The notes below the pieces were generated by a model. It worked only from the letters and a program-made list of their open reading frames with translations, had not been told where the DNA came from and did not search any database. Position numbers and translations under genes: made by a program. From Sediminicola sp. YIK13 (lineage in GTDB: Bacteria > Bacteroidota > Bacteroidia > Flavobacteriales > Flavobacteriaceae): a DNA stretch of 64,000 nucleotides. Positions within the stretch are counted from its first letter, which is position 1. Each line of letters opens with the position of its first letter. The DNA is taken from the NCBI RefSeq assembly GCF_001430825.1, contig NZ_CP010535.1, forward strand, positions 1,158,501 to 1,222,500. The letters run 5' to 3'. Positions 35,938 through 44,967 of this stretch are shown piece by piece.

Positions 35938-37299
35938 ATGTACGTAATACTCGATATAGAAACAACCGGCGGCAAATACAATGAGGAGGGAATCACAGAG
36001 ATTGCCATTCACAGATTTGACGGACACGAAGTTGTGGACCAGTTCATAAGTCTTATCAACCCTGAAAAGGAAATACAGCCGTTCGTAGTAAACCTGACCG
36101 GCATTAACAATAAGATGTTGCGAACAGCGCCCAAATTTTATGAGGTTGCAAAACGAATTGTTGAAATAACCTCAGACGCGGTAATCGTAGCACACAACGC
36201 CCAATTCGATTATAGAATCCTTAGAACCGAATTCCGTAGGTTGGGTTTTAATTTCGAACGTAAAACCTTATGTACGGTTGATCTTTCAAAAAAATTAATT
36301 CCCGATCAGGAATCGTACAGCTTGGGGAAATTGGTACGTTCCTTGGGCATCCCTGTCAGTGATAGGCACAGGGCCAATGGCGATGCTTTGGCTACCTTAA
36401 AACTATTTAAATTGTTATTGTCAAAGGACAACGACAAGTCCATTGTAAAGGAAATTACCAAAGCAGCTACATTGGGGGAGCTCTCCCCCACCCAATTGGA
36501 TATTGTAGAACAACTCCCATCTATCAGGGGGGTTTATTATATGCACAACAAGGATGGGGAAATTATTTACTTGGGTAATTCAGGAAATATAAAAAAGCGG
36601 GTAAATCAGCACTTTACCAATGATGGATCCAAGGCCAGAAAAATACAAAAAGAGACGAAAACAGTAACCTTTGAGCGCACTGGAAGTGAATTGGTGGCTC
36701 TTTTAAAGGAAAATGAAGAGCTGCAAAGAAACAATCCAAAATACAATACCTATTCCAAGCGAAAGCTTTTTTCTTATGGTATCTATAAGCGCACAAACCC
36801 TGATGGTTATTTCTCCCTTAGTACTGAAAGGATCAATAAAAGCTCAGACCTTGTGGCAACCTTTAACAGCATCCATGCTGCCCAAAATTTCCTTTACAAA
36901 ATTACGGAAGAATTTCAGTTGTGTGATAAATTAAATGGAATTTCCCAGGCTAAGACAAATTGTTCCAAACATACCTCAGGTATATGCTTAGGGGCATGCA
37001 TCCAAAAAGAGAAAACAGCACCATATAATGAAAGGGTCAACCTGGCACTGGAAACTTATTCCATCTCAAAGAAGAATATGATTCTAATTGATAAAGGTCG
37101 GGAATTGGGTGAAAAAAGCGGAATTCTGATTAAAAATGGTGTTTTTGTGGGGCTTGGATTTTTTGATTTGAATTATCAGATCAATAAAATTAAAATTTTG
37201 GAAACCATCATTACCCCTATGGAAGATAACGCCAATACCACCTTTCTAATTGAATCACATCTTAGAAAAGGAAAGATTGCTAAAATTGTTACCTTGTAG
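35938..37299 (+). CDS. DEDDh exonuclease fused to GIY-YIG endonuclease (Cho/UvrC-like)
   Basis: A 453-residue two-domain nuclease. Residues 1-165 are a DnaQ-like 3'-5' exonuclease with all DEDDh residues visible (ILDIETTGG, VAHNAQFDYRIL, HRANGDALATLKLF). Residues about 195-275 are a UvrC-type GIY-YIG domain in which the motif reads GVYY...YLG. The catalytic Arg (KKRVNQHF), Glu (ALLKENEELQ) and Asn (NPKYNTY) are kept. A Cys-bearing segment near residues 340-355 (CSKHTSGICLGACIQKE) resembles the UvrC cysteine region. It is probably a repair nuclease that incises damaged DNA, as Cho does. The fusion occurs widely in bacteria. No UvrC N-terminal partners are present. Confidence 0.9.
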   Translation: MYVILDIETTGGKYNEEGITEIAIHRFDGHEVVDQFISLINPEKEIQPFVVNLTGINNKMLRTAPKFYEVAKRIVEITSDAVIVAHNAQFDYRILRTEFRRLGFNFERKTLCTVDLSKKLIPDQESYSLGKLVRSLGIPVSDRHRANGDALATLKLFKLLLSKDNDKSIVKEITKAATLGELSPTQLDIVEQLPSIRGVYYMHNKDGEIIYLGNSGNIKKRVNQHFTNDGSKARKIQKETKTVTFERTGSELVALLKENEELQRNNPKYNTYSKRKLFSYGIYKRTNPDGYFSLSTERINKSSDLVATFNSIHAAQNFLYKITEEFQLCDKLNGISQAKTNCSKHTSGICLGACIQKEKTAPYNERVNLALETYSISKKNMILIDKGRELGEKSGILIKNGVFVGLGFFDLNYQINKIKILETIITPMEDNANTTFLIESHLRKGKIAKIVTL

Positions 37300-37350
37300 G
37301 CTGAACCATTAATTAGTGCACTTTTATTATTTTTACTAAAAAGCAATCTT

Positions 37351-38193
37351 TTGAGCCACCAACCCAACCTGTCCACTAACTGGAAAAAAAAGATACATGA
37401 GGTAATTTACGGGACCCATACCCCTGCAGGGAAGCTTTTCGATATTATCTTGTTAATTGTTATCGTCTACAGTATTATCATTGTGATGTTGGAAAGTGTT
37501 CCTTGGATAGATAAAAACTACCATACCTTTCTAAATATATCAGAATGGATCGTCACAGTACTTTTTACCTTGGAATATATCTTAAGGATCATTAGCATAC
37601 GGAAACCAAGAACATATGTTTTTAGTTTCTTTGGTATCGTTGACCTTTTGTCCACACTCCCAAAATACCTGTCACTATTATTTGTAGGTTCCCAATACTT
37701 AACGGCATTTAGGGCCTTACGACTTTTAAGGGTTTTTAGAATCCTTAAACTAGCCCGTTTTGTTGGAGCTTCCAATAATCTAGCTAGGGCATTGAGCGCC
37801 AGTAAAACAAAAGTATTGGTCTTTGTATTTTTTATCATCGTCATTTCTGTATTATTGGGCACGGTCATGTACATAGTAGAAGGCCCTGAAAATGGATTCA
37901 ATAGCATTCCACATAGTGTTTATTGGACCATCGTGACATTGACAACGGTGGGCTATGGCGATATTTCTCCACAAACCGCTTTAGGCCAGTTTCTTGCAAG
38001 TCTTATCATGATCATTGGATATGGAATTATTGCGGTCCCCACAGGTATCGTATCAGCTGAATACACCAGTGAGATGAACAGGAGAAATGCAGGTACGGAC
38101 AATGGACGGGCTTGCAGAACCTGTGGTACGGAAGTGCTAAGAAAAGATGCTGACTTCTGTAGAATATGTGGCTCCAATTTAAATGAGGATTAA
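37351..38193 (+). CDS. Voltage-gated potassium channel with C-terminal zinc-ribbon
   Basis: A 280-residue inner-membrane protein with six transmembrane segments. S1 is near residues 25-45 and S4 has spaced arginines (FRALRLLRVFRILKLARF). The pore-loop selectivity filter TLTTVGYGD is at residues 196-204. S6 is followed by a tail with two CxxC pairs (C255/C258, C270/C273) that look like a zinc ribbon (RTCGTEVLRKDADFCRICG). The start is TTG at 37351, because no ATG precedes S1. Its stop overlaps the ATG of miaA by one base, so the two are translationally coupled. It conducts K+ in response to voltage; the zinc ribbon is a probable regulatory module. Confidence 0.9.
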   Translation: MSHQPNLSTNWKKKIHEVIYGTHTPAGKLFDIILLIVIVYSIIIVMLESVPWIDKNYHTFLNISEWIVTVLFTLEYILRIISIRKPRTYVFSFFGIVDLLSTLPKYLSLLFVGSQYLTAFRALRLLRVFRILKLARFVGASNNLARALSASKTKVLVFVFFIIVISVLLGTVMYIVEGPENGFNSIPHSVYWTIVTLTTVGYGDISPQTALGQFLASLIMIIGYGIIAVPTGIVSAEYTSEMNRRNAGTDNGRACRTCGTEVLRKDADFCRICGSNLNED

Positions 38194-39104
38194 TGGCTGA
38201 CAAATGGCTAATATCAATTGTTGGTCCAACGGGCATAGGTAAAACATCTTTGGCTATCAAACTGGCCCAGTACTTTGAAACAGAGATCATATCGGCCGAT
38301 TCTAGGCAGTTTTTTAAGGAAATGACCATTGGCACAGCAGTTCCCTCAAAAGAAGAGCTAGGGGCGATAAAACATCATTTTATCCAAAACATCAGCATCT
38401 TTGATGAATATTCTGTTGGAGATTTTGAAAGGGATGCCATTGCTTTACTACATGGGCTATTCAAAAAAAAGAACATCGTGATCATGGTTGGAGGCAGCGG
38501 ACTCTATATTGATGTTGTAACAAAAGGACTGGACAAGTTTCCAGAAGTTGACCCTAATATCAGGACAGAACTAAACAAGCTTTTGGAAGAACAGGGTATT
38601 ACCGTATTGCAAGAACAATTGTCCAACCTGGATCCGGTCTACTTCAACAAAGTGGATACAGAAAATCCCCATCGATTAATAAGGGCCCTTGAAATATGCC
38701 TGGGAACTGGAAAACCTTTTTCAGCTTTTTTAAAGCAGAAAAAAGTAAAAAGGGATTTTAAGACCATTAGTATTGGCATAGATGCGGAACGTCATGTTAT
38801 TTATGAACGCATCAACCAACGCGTAGATTTAATGGTAGAAGCGGGTTTGGTAGATGAAGTTAGGACCCTTGAACCACATAAATCATTTAATGCCCTTCAA
38901 ACTGTTGGTTATAGGGAACTTTTCAAATATTTTGAAGGAGATTGGACTTTGGATTTCGCCATTTTAGAAATCAAAAAGAATACCAGAAGATTTGCGAAAA
39001 GACAATTGACATGGTTCAAGAAAAATGAAAATACAATTTGGGTAGACTATCAGGAGGACTTACCTTCCGTAGTAGGCAAAATTAAGCAAAAGTTTAAAAT
39101 ATAA
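38193..39104 (+). CDS. miaA: tRNA dimethylallyltransferase
   Basis: A 303-residue P-loop enzyme: Walker-type GPTGIGKTS near residue 10, ISADSRQF (substrate Asp), GGSGLYIDVVTKG, and the tRNA-binding NALQTVGYRELFKYFEGDW and RRFAKRQLTWFKK motifs. It transfers dimethylallyl to A37 of tRNAs reading UNN codons. The ATG overlaps the channel gene stop (TAATG), and gntK begins four bases after its stop. Cytoplasmic. Confidence 0.97.
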   Translation: MADKWLISIVGPTGIGKTSLAIKLAQYFETEIISADSRQFFKEMTIGTAVPSKEELGAIKHHFIQNISIFDEYSVGDFERDAIALLHGLFKKKNIVIMVGGSGLYIDVVTKGLDKFPEVDPNIRTELNKLLEEQGITVLQEQLSNLDPVYFNKVDTENPHRLIRALEICLGTGKPFSAFLKQKKVKRDFKTISIGIDAERHVIYERINQRVDLMVEAGLVDEVRTLEPHKSFNALQTVGYRELFKYFEGDWTLDFAILEIKKNTRRFAKRQLTWFKKNENTIWVDYQEDLPSVVGKIKQKFKI

Positions 39105-39107
39105 TTT

Positions 39108-39608
39108 GTGGATAAAACTTCCAAATATGTTCTTTTTGTAATGGGCGTTTCTGGTTCAGGGAAATCCACTATAGGAAAACTATTGGCCACAGCATTAGAC
39201 TACCCTTTTTTTGATGGAGACAATTTTCATCCAGATTACAATATTAAAAAGATGGCTTCGGGCAAACCTTTAAACGACAAAGATCGTTATGAATGGCTAC
39301 TGACATTAAATGAATTGGCAAAAAATCATGTGGCAAAAGGTGCTGTTATTGCTTGTTCTGCCTTAAAGGAAAGCTATAGAGACCTCTTACAAAAAAATAT
39401 TGATACCAAGGTTCATTACATTTATTTAAAGGGCTCTTTTGAAGAAGTCCTTGAAAGGTTACAAGAAAGAAAGGGACACTATATGCCACAGGAATTGCTA
39501 CAATCCCAATTTGAAGCGCTTTCACCACCCAAAAATGCTATTGTAGTTGATATTAAAGAGCAACCACAAAAAATAGTAGATACAATTTTGATCGCCTTAG
39601 AAAAATAG
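39108..39608 (+). CDS. gntK: Gluconokinase
   Basis: A 166-residue P-loop kinase: GVSGSGKSTIGKLLA, then FFDGDNFHPDYNIKKMASGKPLNDKDRYEWL, the standard gluconokinase signature, and HYMPQELLQSQFEALSPP. It phosphorylates gluconate to 6-phosphogluconate. The start is GTG at 39108, since no ATG is available before the P-loop. It follows miaA by three bases and precedes the gluconate permease gene, consistent with uptake-plus-phosphorylation. Cytoplasmic. Confidence 0.95.
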   Translation: MDKTSKYVLFVMGVSGSGKSTIGKLLATALDYPFFDGDNFHPDYNIKKMASGKPLNDKDRYEWLLTLNELAKNHVAKGAVIACSALKESYRDLLQKNIDTKVHYIYLKGSFEEVLERLQERKGHYMPQELLQSQFEALSPPKNAIVVDIKEQPQKIVDTILIALEK

Positions 39609-39646
39609 AAATAATACCAGCTTACAAATAGTTCAATTCACTTAAA

Positions 39647-40984
39647 ATGATGGAATCCCAATTGATATTAGCAGTCATACTCGGTATTGCCGTACTCTTA
39701 TTTTTAATTTTAAAATTAAAGATCAATGCCTTTATTGCCCTATTGATTGGTAGTATTATCGTAGGCATTTCTGCTGGTCTCGATGCTGAACAGATCATGA
39801 GAACTGTTCAGGAGGGAATGGGAAACACCCTAGGGTTTGTCGCCACAGTTGTTGGCCTTGGGGCCATGTTTGGTGCTATATTGGAATATTCCGGTGGTGC
39901 TAAGACCATTGCCAACTTTATGATTTCAAAATTTGGTGTGCAAAGAGCACCATTGGCCATGGTCATCTCAGGCTTTCTAATAGCCATCCCCGTATTTTTT
40001 GATGTGGCCTTCATCATATTGGTGCCCATGATTTATGCATTACAAAGAAAAACAGGGAAGTCATTGTTATTATATGCCATTCCATTACTTGCAGGTTTGG
40101 CCATTACCCACGCCTTTATACCTCCCACCCCGGGACCAATTGCCGTGGCTAATATCATTGGGGCTGAATTGGGATGGGTAATTTTAATCGGATTTATTGT
40201 TGGTATCCCAACAGCTCTTGCCAGTGGTCTCCTATTTGGAAAGTATATTGCAAAAAGAGTACATGTAGAGGCTCCAAAAGAAATTGAAAAGGGGGAAGAA
40301 ACAGATCTCCCCCACATAGGTATAACCTTATGGATCATAAGTGTCCCCATATTTTTGATCTTGTTAAATACGGTTTCGAACAGTGATTTAATGGCGCTTG
40401 AGAACAAATCGATCCTAAATGGCATCTCCTTAGTGGGCCATCCATTTACTGCCCTTATTATTGCCAATATACTCGCGTGGTACTTTTTCGGGATTAAAAG
40501 GGGTTTTAGCAGGGAAAAATTATTTAAGATCACCTCCAAATCTCTGGAACCTGCGGGCACAATAATCCTTTTGACTGGGGCCGGAGGTGTCTTCAAACAA
40601 GTCCTCACCAATACTGGGGCCGGAGAATTACTGGCTACCTCTTTAAGTAATGCAGGTATTCCATTGCTGGCTTTTGCTTTTATAAGTGCGGCCATAGTAA
40701 GGATTATTCAAGGATCCTCTACCGTGGCAATGATCACAGCAGCTGGCTTAGTAGCCCCTTTAATGGCAAATACTACATTAAGTGGTCCCCAACTGGGCTG
40801 TATGGTCATCGCTATAGCTTCTGGCGCCAGTATCTTCTCCCACGTTAACGATAGTGGGTTTTGGCTGGTAGGTCAATATTTGGGAATTACCGAAAAAGAA
40901 ACATTTAAATCTTGGACCGTTATGACTACCATCCTCGCTTTTACAGGATTTATTAGTGTTACCATAATCAGCCTTTTTCTATAA
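39647..40984 (+). CDS. gntT: Gluconate:H+ symporter (GntP family)
   Basis: A 445-residue polytopic inner-membrane protein with about 12-14 hydrophobic segments (FIALLIGSIIVGISAGL, PLAMVISGFLIAIPVFFDVAFIILVPMIYAL). GntP-family features are FIPPTPGPIAVANIIGAELGW, GAGGVFKQVLTNTGAGE, IQGSSTVAMITAAGLVAPL and IFSHVNDSGFWLVGQYLG. It imports gluconate or a related sugar acid with protons, matching the adjacent gntK. The start could be either of two consecutive ATGs. A bidirectional terminator follows. Confidence 0.93.
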   Translation: MMESQLILAVILGIAVLLFLILKLKINAFIALLIGSIIVGISAGLDAEQIMRTVQEGMGNTLGFVATVVGLGAMFGAILEYSGGAKTIANFMISKFGVQRAPLAMVISGFLIAIPVFFDVAFIILVPMIYALQRKTGKSLLLYAIPLLAGLAITHAFIPPTPGPIAVANIIGAELGWVILIGFIVGIPTALASGLLFGKYIAKRVHVEAPKEIEKGEETDLPHIGITLWIISVPIFLILLNTVSNSDLMALENKSILNGISLVGHPFTALIIANILAWYFFGIKRGFSREKLFKITSKSLEPAGTIILLTGAGGVFKQVLTNTGAGELLATSLSNAGIPLLAFAFISAAIVRIIQGSSTVAMITAAGLVAPLMANTTLSGPQLGCMVIAIASGASIFSHVNDSGFWLVGQYLGITEKETFKSWTVMTTILAFTGFISVTIISLFL

Positions 40985-40988
40985 AAGA

Positions 40989-41019
40989 AAAAACCGTTCA
41001 GGGTCCTGAACGGTTTTTT
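40989..41019. terminator. Bidirectional terminator
   Basis: The stem AAACCGTTCAGG / CCTGAACGGTTT has a two-base centre with A-run and T-run flanks. It separates the permease gene from the convergent rprY. Confidence 0.85.
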
Positions 41020-41040
41020 AATATTGATATGAATTCGTAT

Positions 41041-41757
41041 CTATTCTTCAGTCTTTACAACCAACCTGAAACCTTCTCCATGAATGTTTAAGATCTCAAC
41101 ATTCTCATCCTTCTTAAGGTATTTTCTAAGTTTTGCAATATACACGTCCATACTTCTGGATGTAAAATAGTTGTCATCCCTCCATATTTTAGTCAGAGCC
41201 AATTCCCTTGGCATTAGGTCGTTTTCATGTAAGGCCAACAAACGCAGTAATTCGTTTTCCTTTGGAGAAAGTTTTATAGCCTCATCGTCTTTATATTTTA
41301 AAAATCTAAGCTTAGAATTCAATTGGAACCCTCCAATGGTGAATTCGAATTTTTTACTATCTGCAAGTCCATTTGAAGCTTTTCTTTGCAAAATAGCCTT
41401 AAGTTTCATCAGCAATACTTCCGAATCGAATGGTTTGTTAAGATAATCATCGGCACCTGCCTTATATCCTTTAAGAACATCCTCTTTCATGGTTTTTGCG
41501 GTAAGGAAAACAATGGGCACATGCTCGTTCTTTTCCCTAATCTCCTTGGCTAAGGTAAAACCATCTTTGTAAGGCATCATGACATCCAAAATGCAAACGT
41601 CAAAATTATCTTTTTTAAATTTTTCGAAACCTTCCATTCCATTTTTTGCCAAGACAACATCAAAGTCGTTCATGGTCAAATAATCTTTAAGGACAATCCC
41701 AAAATTGGGATCATCTTCAACCAAAAGTATTTTCTTATTCGCTGTTTCCATATCCAT
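41041..41757 (-). CDS. rprY: OmpR-family response regulator RprY-like
   Basis: A 238-residue OmpR/PhoB-type regulator. The receiver has E14-D15-D16, phosphoacceptor D58 (VCILDVMMP) and a conserved Lys in DYLNKPFDSEVLL. The winged-helix domain follows (FQLNSKLRFLKYKDDEAIKLSPKENELLRLLALHENDLMPRELALTKIW). Together with the upstream kinase gene, three bases away, it is the flavobacterial counterpart of the Bacteroides RprX/RprY pair. The symbol is given for that resemblance. Targets are probably envelope or stress genes. Cytoplasmic. Confidence 0.9.
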   Translation of the reverse strand: MDMETANKKILLVEDDPNFGIVLKDYLTMNDFDVVLAKNGMEGFEKFKKDNFDVCILDVMMPYKDGFTLAKEIREKNEHVPIVFLTAKTMKEDVLKGYKAGADDYLNKPFDSEVLLMKLKAILQRKASNGLADSKKFEFTIGGFQLNSKLRFLKYKDDEAIKLSPKENELLRLLALHENDLMPRELALTKIWRDDNYFTSRSMDVYIAKLRKYLKKDENVEILNIHGEGFRLVVKTEE

Positions 41758-41760
41758 ATT

Positions 41761-43341
41761 TTAAATTAAAGGTAGTTTTATATAGAAAGTACTTCCTTTA
41801 CCTCTTTCACTTTCTGCATAGACCTCACCTTGGTGATCTTCAATTATTCTTTTTACATAGGCTAACCCAAGGCCGTGACCCTTTACGTTGTGTATATCAC
41901 CCGTATGTTCCCTATAAAATTTTTCAAATACCTTTTTCAGAACCGCTTTGCTCATTCCTGATCCCTGATCCTGTATTTTTATCACTATATAATTTTTCGC
42001 CAATTCCGTAAACACATCAATTTTTGGTGCGTCTGGCGAATATTTAATGGCATTGTCCAGAATATTGACAATAACATTGGTAAAGTGCATATCATTTGCC
42101 AAAACATCGGACCTTTCAGCGTCCAAATGTGTTTTTATATAACCGCCCCTATCACCGACAATTAACTCCACATGGGCAATGGCATCATCAATGATTTCAT
42201 GGGCATCTATTCTGTCCTTACTAATATCCAGTTGATTTTTTTCGAGTTTTGAAATTCTCAACACGTTCTCTACCTGGGCATGCATCCTTTTGTTCTCGTC
42301 CCTTATCATCTGAAGGTAGCGCAATACTTTATCCTTATCATCTATGATCTTTGGATTTTTAATAGCCTCAACCGCTAAATTGATGGTAGCGATAGGCGTT
42401 TTAAATTCATGAGTCATATTATTGATAAAATCTGACTTGATCTCAGAGATTTGTTTTTGTTTAATCAATTGATATATGGCACTTGAATAGGCCACTACTA
42501 TTACCAGTGTAAACACCAAGGATAATATTGCCATTCCAAGAATTGAACTGATCAAGAACTTTTTCTTTTTAGGAAAAGATATCAAAAGGGAAAAATCTGT
42601 TGCCCCTTCACTATCTCCAAATATGGGGGCTTCATACAATGTACTCCCTACAAATTTAAATTTCCTAGACCTTATTTTGGTTGGAAGTCCTTTACTATAT
42701 ACCCCGTATTCATAGTCTATGTCTATTCCTCGGTTATGTAGCTCCCTATCCAAAATCAATTCTATTTCCTGTTTGGAAACCCGCTTGTGTATAGGGACTG
42801 TTTTGGCATATTCCCTAAAAACATCATCAAATTGAGCCTTTTCAATAGAGGAAAGGCCTCCAATCTTTTCCAAGGTTTGAACCGGACTTAATTTAAATCC
42901 CTTCCCGTCCAAACCATAGTCTTCCCGAAAAATTGTTTTTGTACGTTTGCTCGTAAAATTTTTCAGGGTCGTACTATCTGAACTTATGTCATTGTCAAAG
43001 AACGTGGATGCAATGTTGTAATCCTCTTCTAAAATTCCATGGGAATAAAAGAGTACTTCATTGGAATTGACATCTCTATCTACAAAAAAGAAATTCCTAA
43101 AATGTGAATCCTTGGGTTTGCCAAGACTGTCTTTAAGGTTCACGTACCTATCCGAGTAGTCCTTTATCTCCCTGTCCTCTATCTTCTCCGTCGCCTTGGT
43201 TAAAACCTCAGAAACCGCATTTGAAAACTGCTCCTCTTTATCATCTACTGACTTTTTTATCCAATATCCTTGGACAAAAATAATGCCCACAAGGGACAGA
43301 CTCATCAGGATAACAAGGAGTACGAATAACTTCTTGTTCAT
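41761..43341 (-). CDS. rprX: Sensor histidine kinase RprX-like
   Basis: A 526-residue membrane kinase. TM1 spans about residues 5-27 (LFVLLVILMSLSLVGIIFVQGYW), a periplasmic sensor region extends to about 260, and TM2 is near residues 268-295 (FLISSILGMAILSLVFTLVIVVAYS). HisKA carries H311 in NMTHEFKTPIATI, and the HATPase shows VIVNILDNAIKYSP, IQDQGSGM and GHGLGLAYVKRI. It has no HAMP domain. It starts with MNKKLF, and rprY follows by three bases on the same transcript. The gene is 85 bases downstream of coaE. Confidence 0.92.
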   Translation of the reverse strand: MNKKLFVLLVILMSLSLVGIIFVQGYWIKKSVDDKEEQFSNAVSEVLTKATEKIEDREIKDYSDRYVNLKDSLGKPKDSHFRNFFFVDRDVNSNEVLFYSHGILEEDYNIASTFFDNDISSDSTTLKNFTSKRTKTIFREDYGLDGKGFKLSPVQTLEKIGGLSSIEKAQFDDVFREYAKTVPIHKRVSKQEIELILDRELHNRGIDIDYEYGVYSKGLPTKIRSRKFKFVGSTLYEAPIFGDSEGATDFSLLISFPKKKKFLISSILGMAILSLVFTLVIVVAYSSAIYQLIKQKQISEIKSDFINNMTHEFKTPIATINLAVEAIKNPKIIDDKDKVLRYLQMIRDENKRMHAQVENVLRISKLEKNQLDISKDRIDAHEIIDDAIAHVELIVGDRGGYIKTHLDAERSDVLANDMHFTNVIVNILDNAIKYSPDAPKIDVFTELAKNYIVIKIQDQGSGMSKAVLKKVFEKFYREHTGDIHNVKGHGLGLAYVKRIIEDHQGEVYAESERGKGSTFYIKLPLI

Positions 43342-43426
43342 TAGCGTAAAATTAGAAATTTAACATTTAGTGGATTGTACGTTTAACCTAACCTTAACAA
43401 AAATGTTAAAATTTATTCCGTAGGCC

Positions 43427-44008
43427 CTATTTCTTAAGGAATATTTGGTGAAGTTCCTGTACTTTTCTCTTGGTTTCCTCCAAGTTGATGTTTTCAATGA
43501 CATAAGTGGCAAGTGCCTTCTTATCTGCTTCATCCCATTGGTTATCCATTCTGGACAGGACGTGATGTTCATCTACATTATCCCTTGCCATGACCCGTGC
43601 CAGTCTGGTTTCTTTAGGGGCGGCAACCAAGACAGTAGCGTCATACTTATCTTGCATCCCGTTTTCAAATATAATGGCAGCTTCCTGAATGACATATGGG
43701 TAATCCTGTTTCCTGACCCAGGCTTCGAAATGTTCTCTAACAGCGGGATGTACTATGGCGTTTAATTGGTTGAGGGCCTCCTTATCGGAGAATACCTTTT
43801 TTGCAATAAATTCCCTGTTCAAATTGCCTTCTAGGTAAGCCTCATTGCCAAAAAGTTCAAAAATGGATTTCTTGATTTTTTTGGAATTACCCATGAGCAG
43901 TTTTGCCTCGGCATCTGAATTATACACAGGGACGCCCAATGCGGCAAACATTTTTGCTACAGTAGATTTACCACTACCGATCCCCCCTGTCAATCCAATT
44001 AATCTCAT
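43427..44008 (-). CDS. coaE: Dephospho-CoA kinase
   Basis: A 193-residue P-loop kinase with GLTGGIGSGKSTVAKMF at residues 5-20, NSDAEAK, VHPAVREHF and LARVMARDNVDEHHVLSRMDNQW. It phosphorylates the 3'-OH of dephospho-CoA, the last step of CoA synthesis. It overlaps the YbbR gene by four bases (ATGA type), so translation is coupled. The coaBC gene for earlier steps is at 49502-50707 in the same window. Confidence 0.97.
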   Translation of the reverse strand: MRLIGLTGGIGSGKSTVAKMFAALGVPVYNSDAEAKLLMGNSKKIKKSIFELFGNEAYLEGNLNREFIAKKVFSDKEALNQLNAIVHPAVREHFEAWVRKQDYPYVIQEAAIIFENGMQDKYDATVLVAAPKETRLARVMARDNVDEHHVLSRMDNQWDEADKKALATYVIENINLEETKRKVQELHQIFLKK

Positions 44009-44964
44009 TCTATTTTTAAGATATATTCTACTTCCTTTTCCAAAAGTTTAATGTCGAAAAGCCCTTCTGGCTTATTGGCCAACTTCAGGGTAATCGTAGA
44101 TGATTTTGTATCCTTTACGGTATTAAAGTCGGCCACCACTATAAAGTCAGAGGCCTTTACCTTTTTAAGTCTTTCTATTTTACCCTTACACAGTACAGAA
44201 ACTTTATTGGGAAATGTTTTAATCTGCATATCCGGTTCTAGATTTATCACTTCTACTGGCACATCAACAATTTTTTCCGAAAATCTTGCTACTTTCCCGG
44301 TTATACTAACTTCATTGGCAGAATACTTGGTGTTCAACAATTTAACTGATTTAATAAGTGATAATTTTTCAGAAAAATCATTGCTGACGTCCTTTAAGGT
44401 TGCAGTTTTTGTATGCACATTCCTAATGGTATCAATTTCATTTTTAGGTCCTGAAAGTGTTACTTCGGTAGGTTCCATTTTTAAAGTACCATCCAACATA
44501 TAATTCTGTGCGTAGTCTATTTTTAACCTTGAAACTACAGGCACCGACTTTGTATACAGACGATAAAGAGCAAAATATAAGGTATCCCTGTTGTCCACAT
44601 TGACCAAGGAAATAGATGATGGCAACTGGGACTCAATTTGTTTTACACATGTTTCCTGTGGCAAATAATATTTGGATCCCTTTTTCTTGATGTAGGACAG
44701 ATCCAATTGCACAACCCTAGGGCTGAAGTTGTATCGCAAAAATTGGAATCCGCTGCAATTCAGTTTTACTTCCAGCTTATCTTTGGAAGATCCTTTAAAG
44801 AGTAGACTATCGGGAACATTTATGTATTCCAAATCAAAAGATGTTGTACTGGTATACCGTTCTGTTAAGTTACTAACAAACCAGGCCAATCCGGAGCACA
44901 ATAAGAAGAGTGAAAAAATTTTCACCTTTCGTTTTTGTAGTCCATTGTTAGTTTTTTTCATCAC
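44005..44964 (-). CDS. YbbR-like domain protein
   Basis: A 319-residue protein with one N-terminal membrane anchor (residues 13-33, VKIFSLFLLCSGLAWFVSNL) and a large outside region made of YbbR-like repeats (VPVVSRLKIDYAQNYMLDG, TEVTLSGPKNEIDTI, VDVPVEVINLEP). In Firmicutes YbbR/CdaR regulates the diadenylate cyclase CdaA; no cdaA is present here, so that role is not claimed. It is sandwiched between a glycosyltransferase gene (three bases upstream) and coaE (four-base overlap). Confidence 0.85.
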   Translation of the reverse strand: MMKKTNNGLQKRKVKIFSLFLLCSGLAWFVSNLTERYTSTTSFDLEYINVPDSLLFKGSSKDKLEVKLNCSGFQFLRYNFSPRVVQLDLSYIKKKGSKYYLPQETCVKQIESQLPSSISLVNVDNRDTLYFALYRLYTKSVPVVSRLKIDYAQNYMLDGTLKMEPTEVTLSGPKNEIDTIRNVHTKTATLKDVSNDFSEKLSLIKSVKLLNTKYSANEVSITGKVARFSEKIVDVPVEVINLEPDMQIKTFPNKVSVLCKGKIERLKKVKASDFIVVADFNTVKDTKSSTITLKLANKPEGLFDIKLLEKEVEYILKIE

Positions 44965-44967
44965 CCT

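Noticed and set aside
40033-40695. Open frame of 220 codons antisense to the gluconate permease
   Set aside because: It lies wholly inside a well-supported gene, has no recognisable protein motifs and mirrors the hydrophobic codon pattern of the permease.
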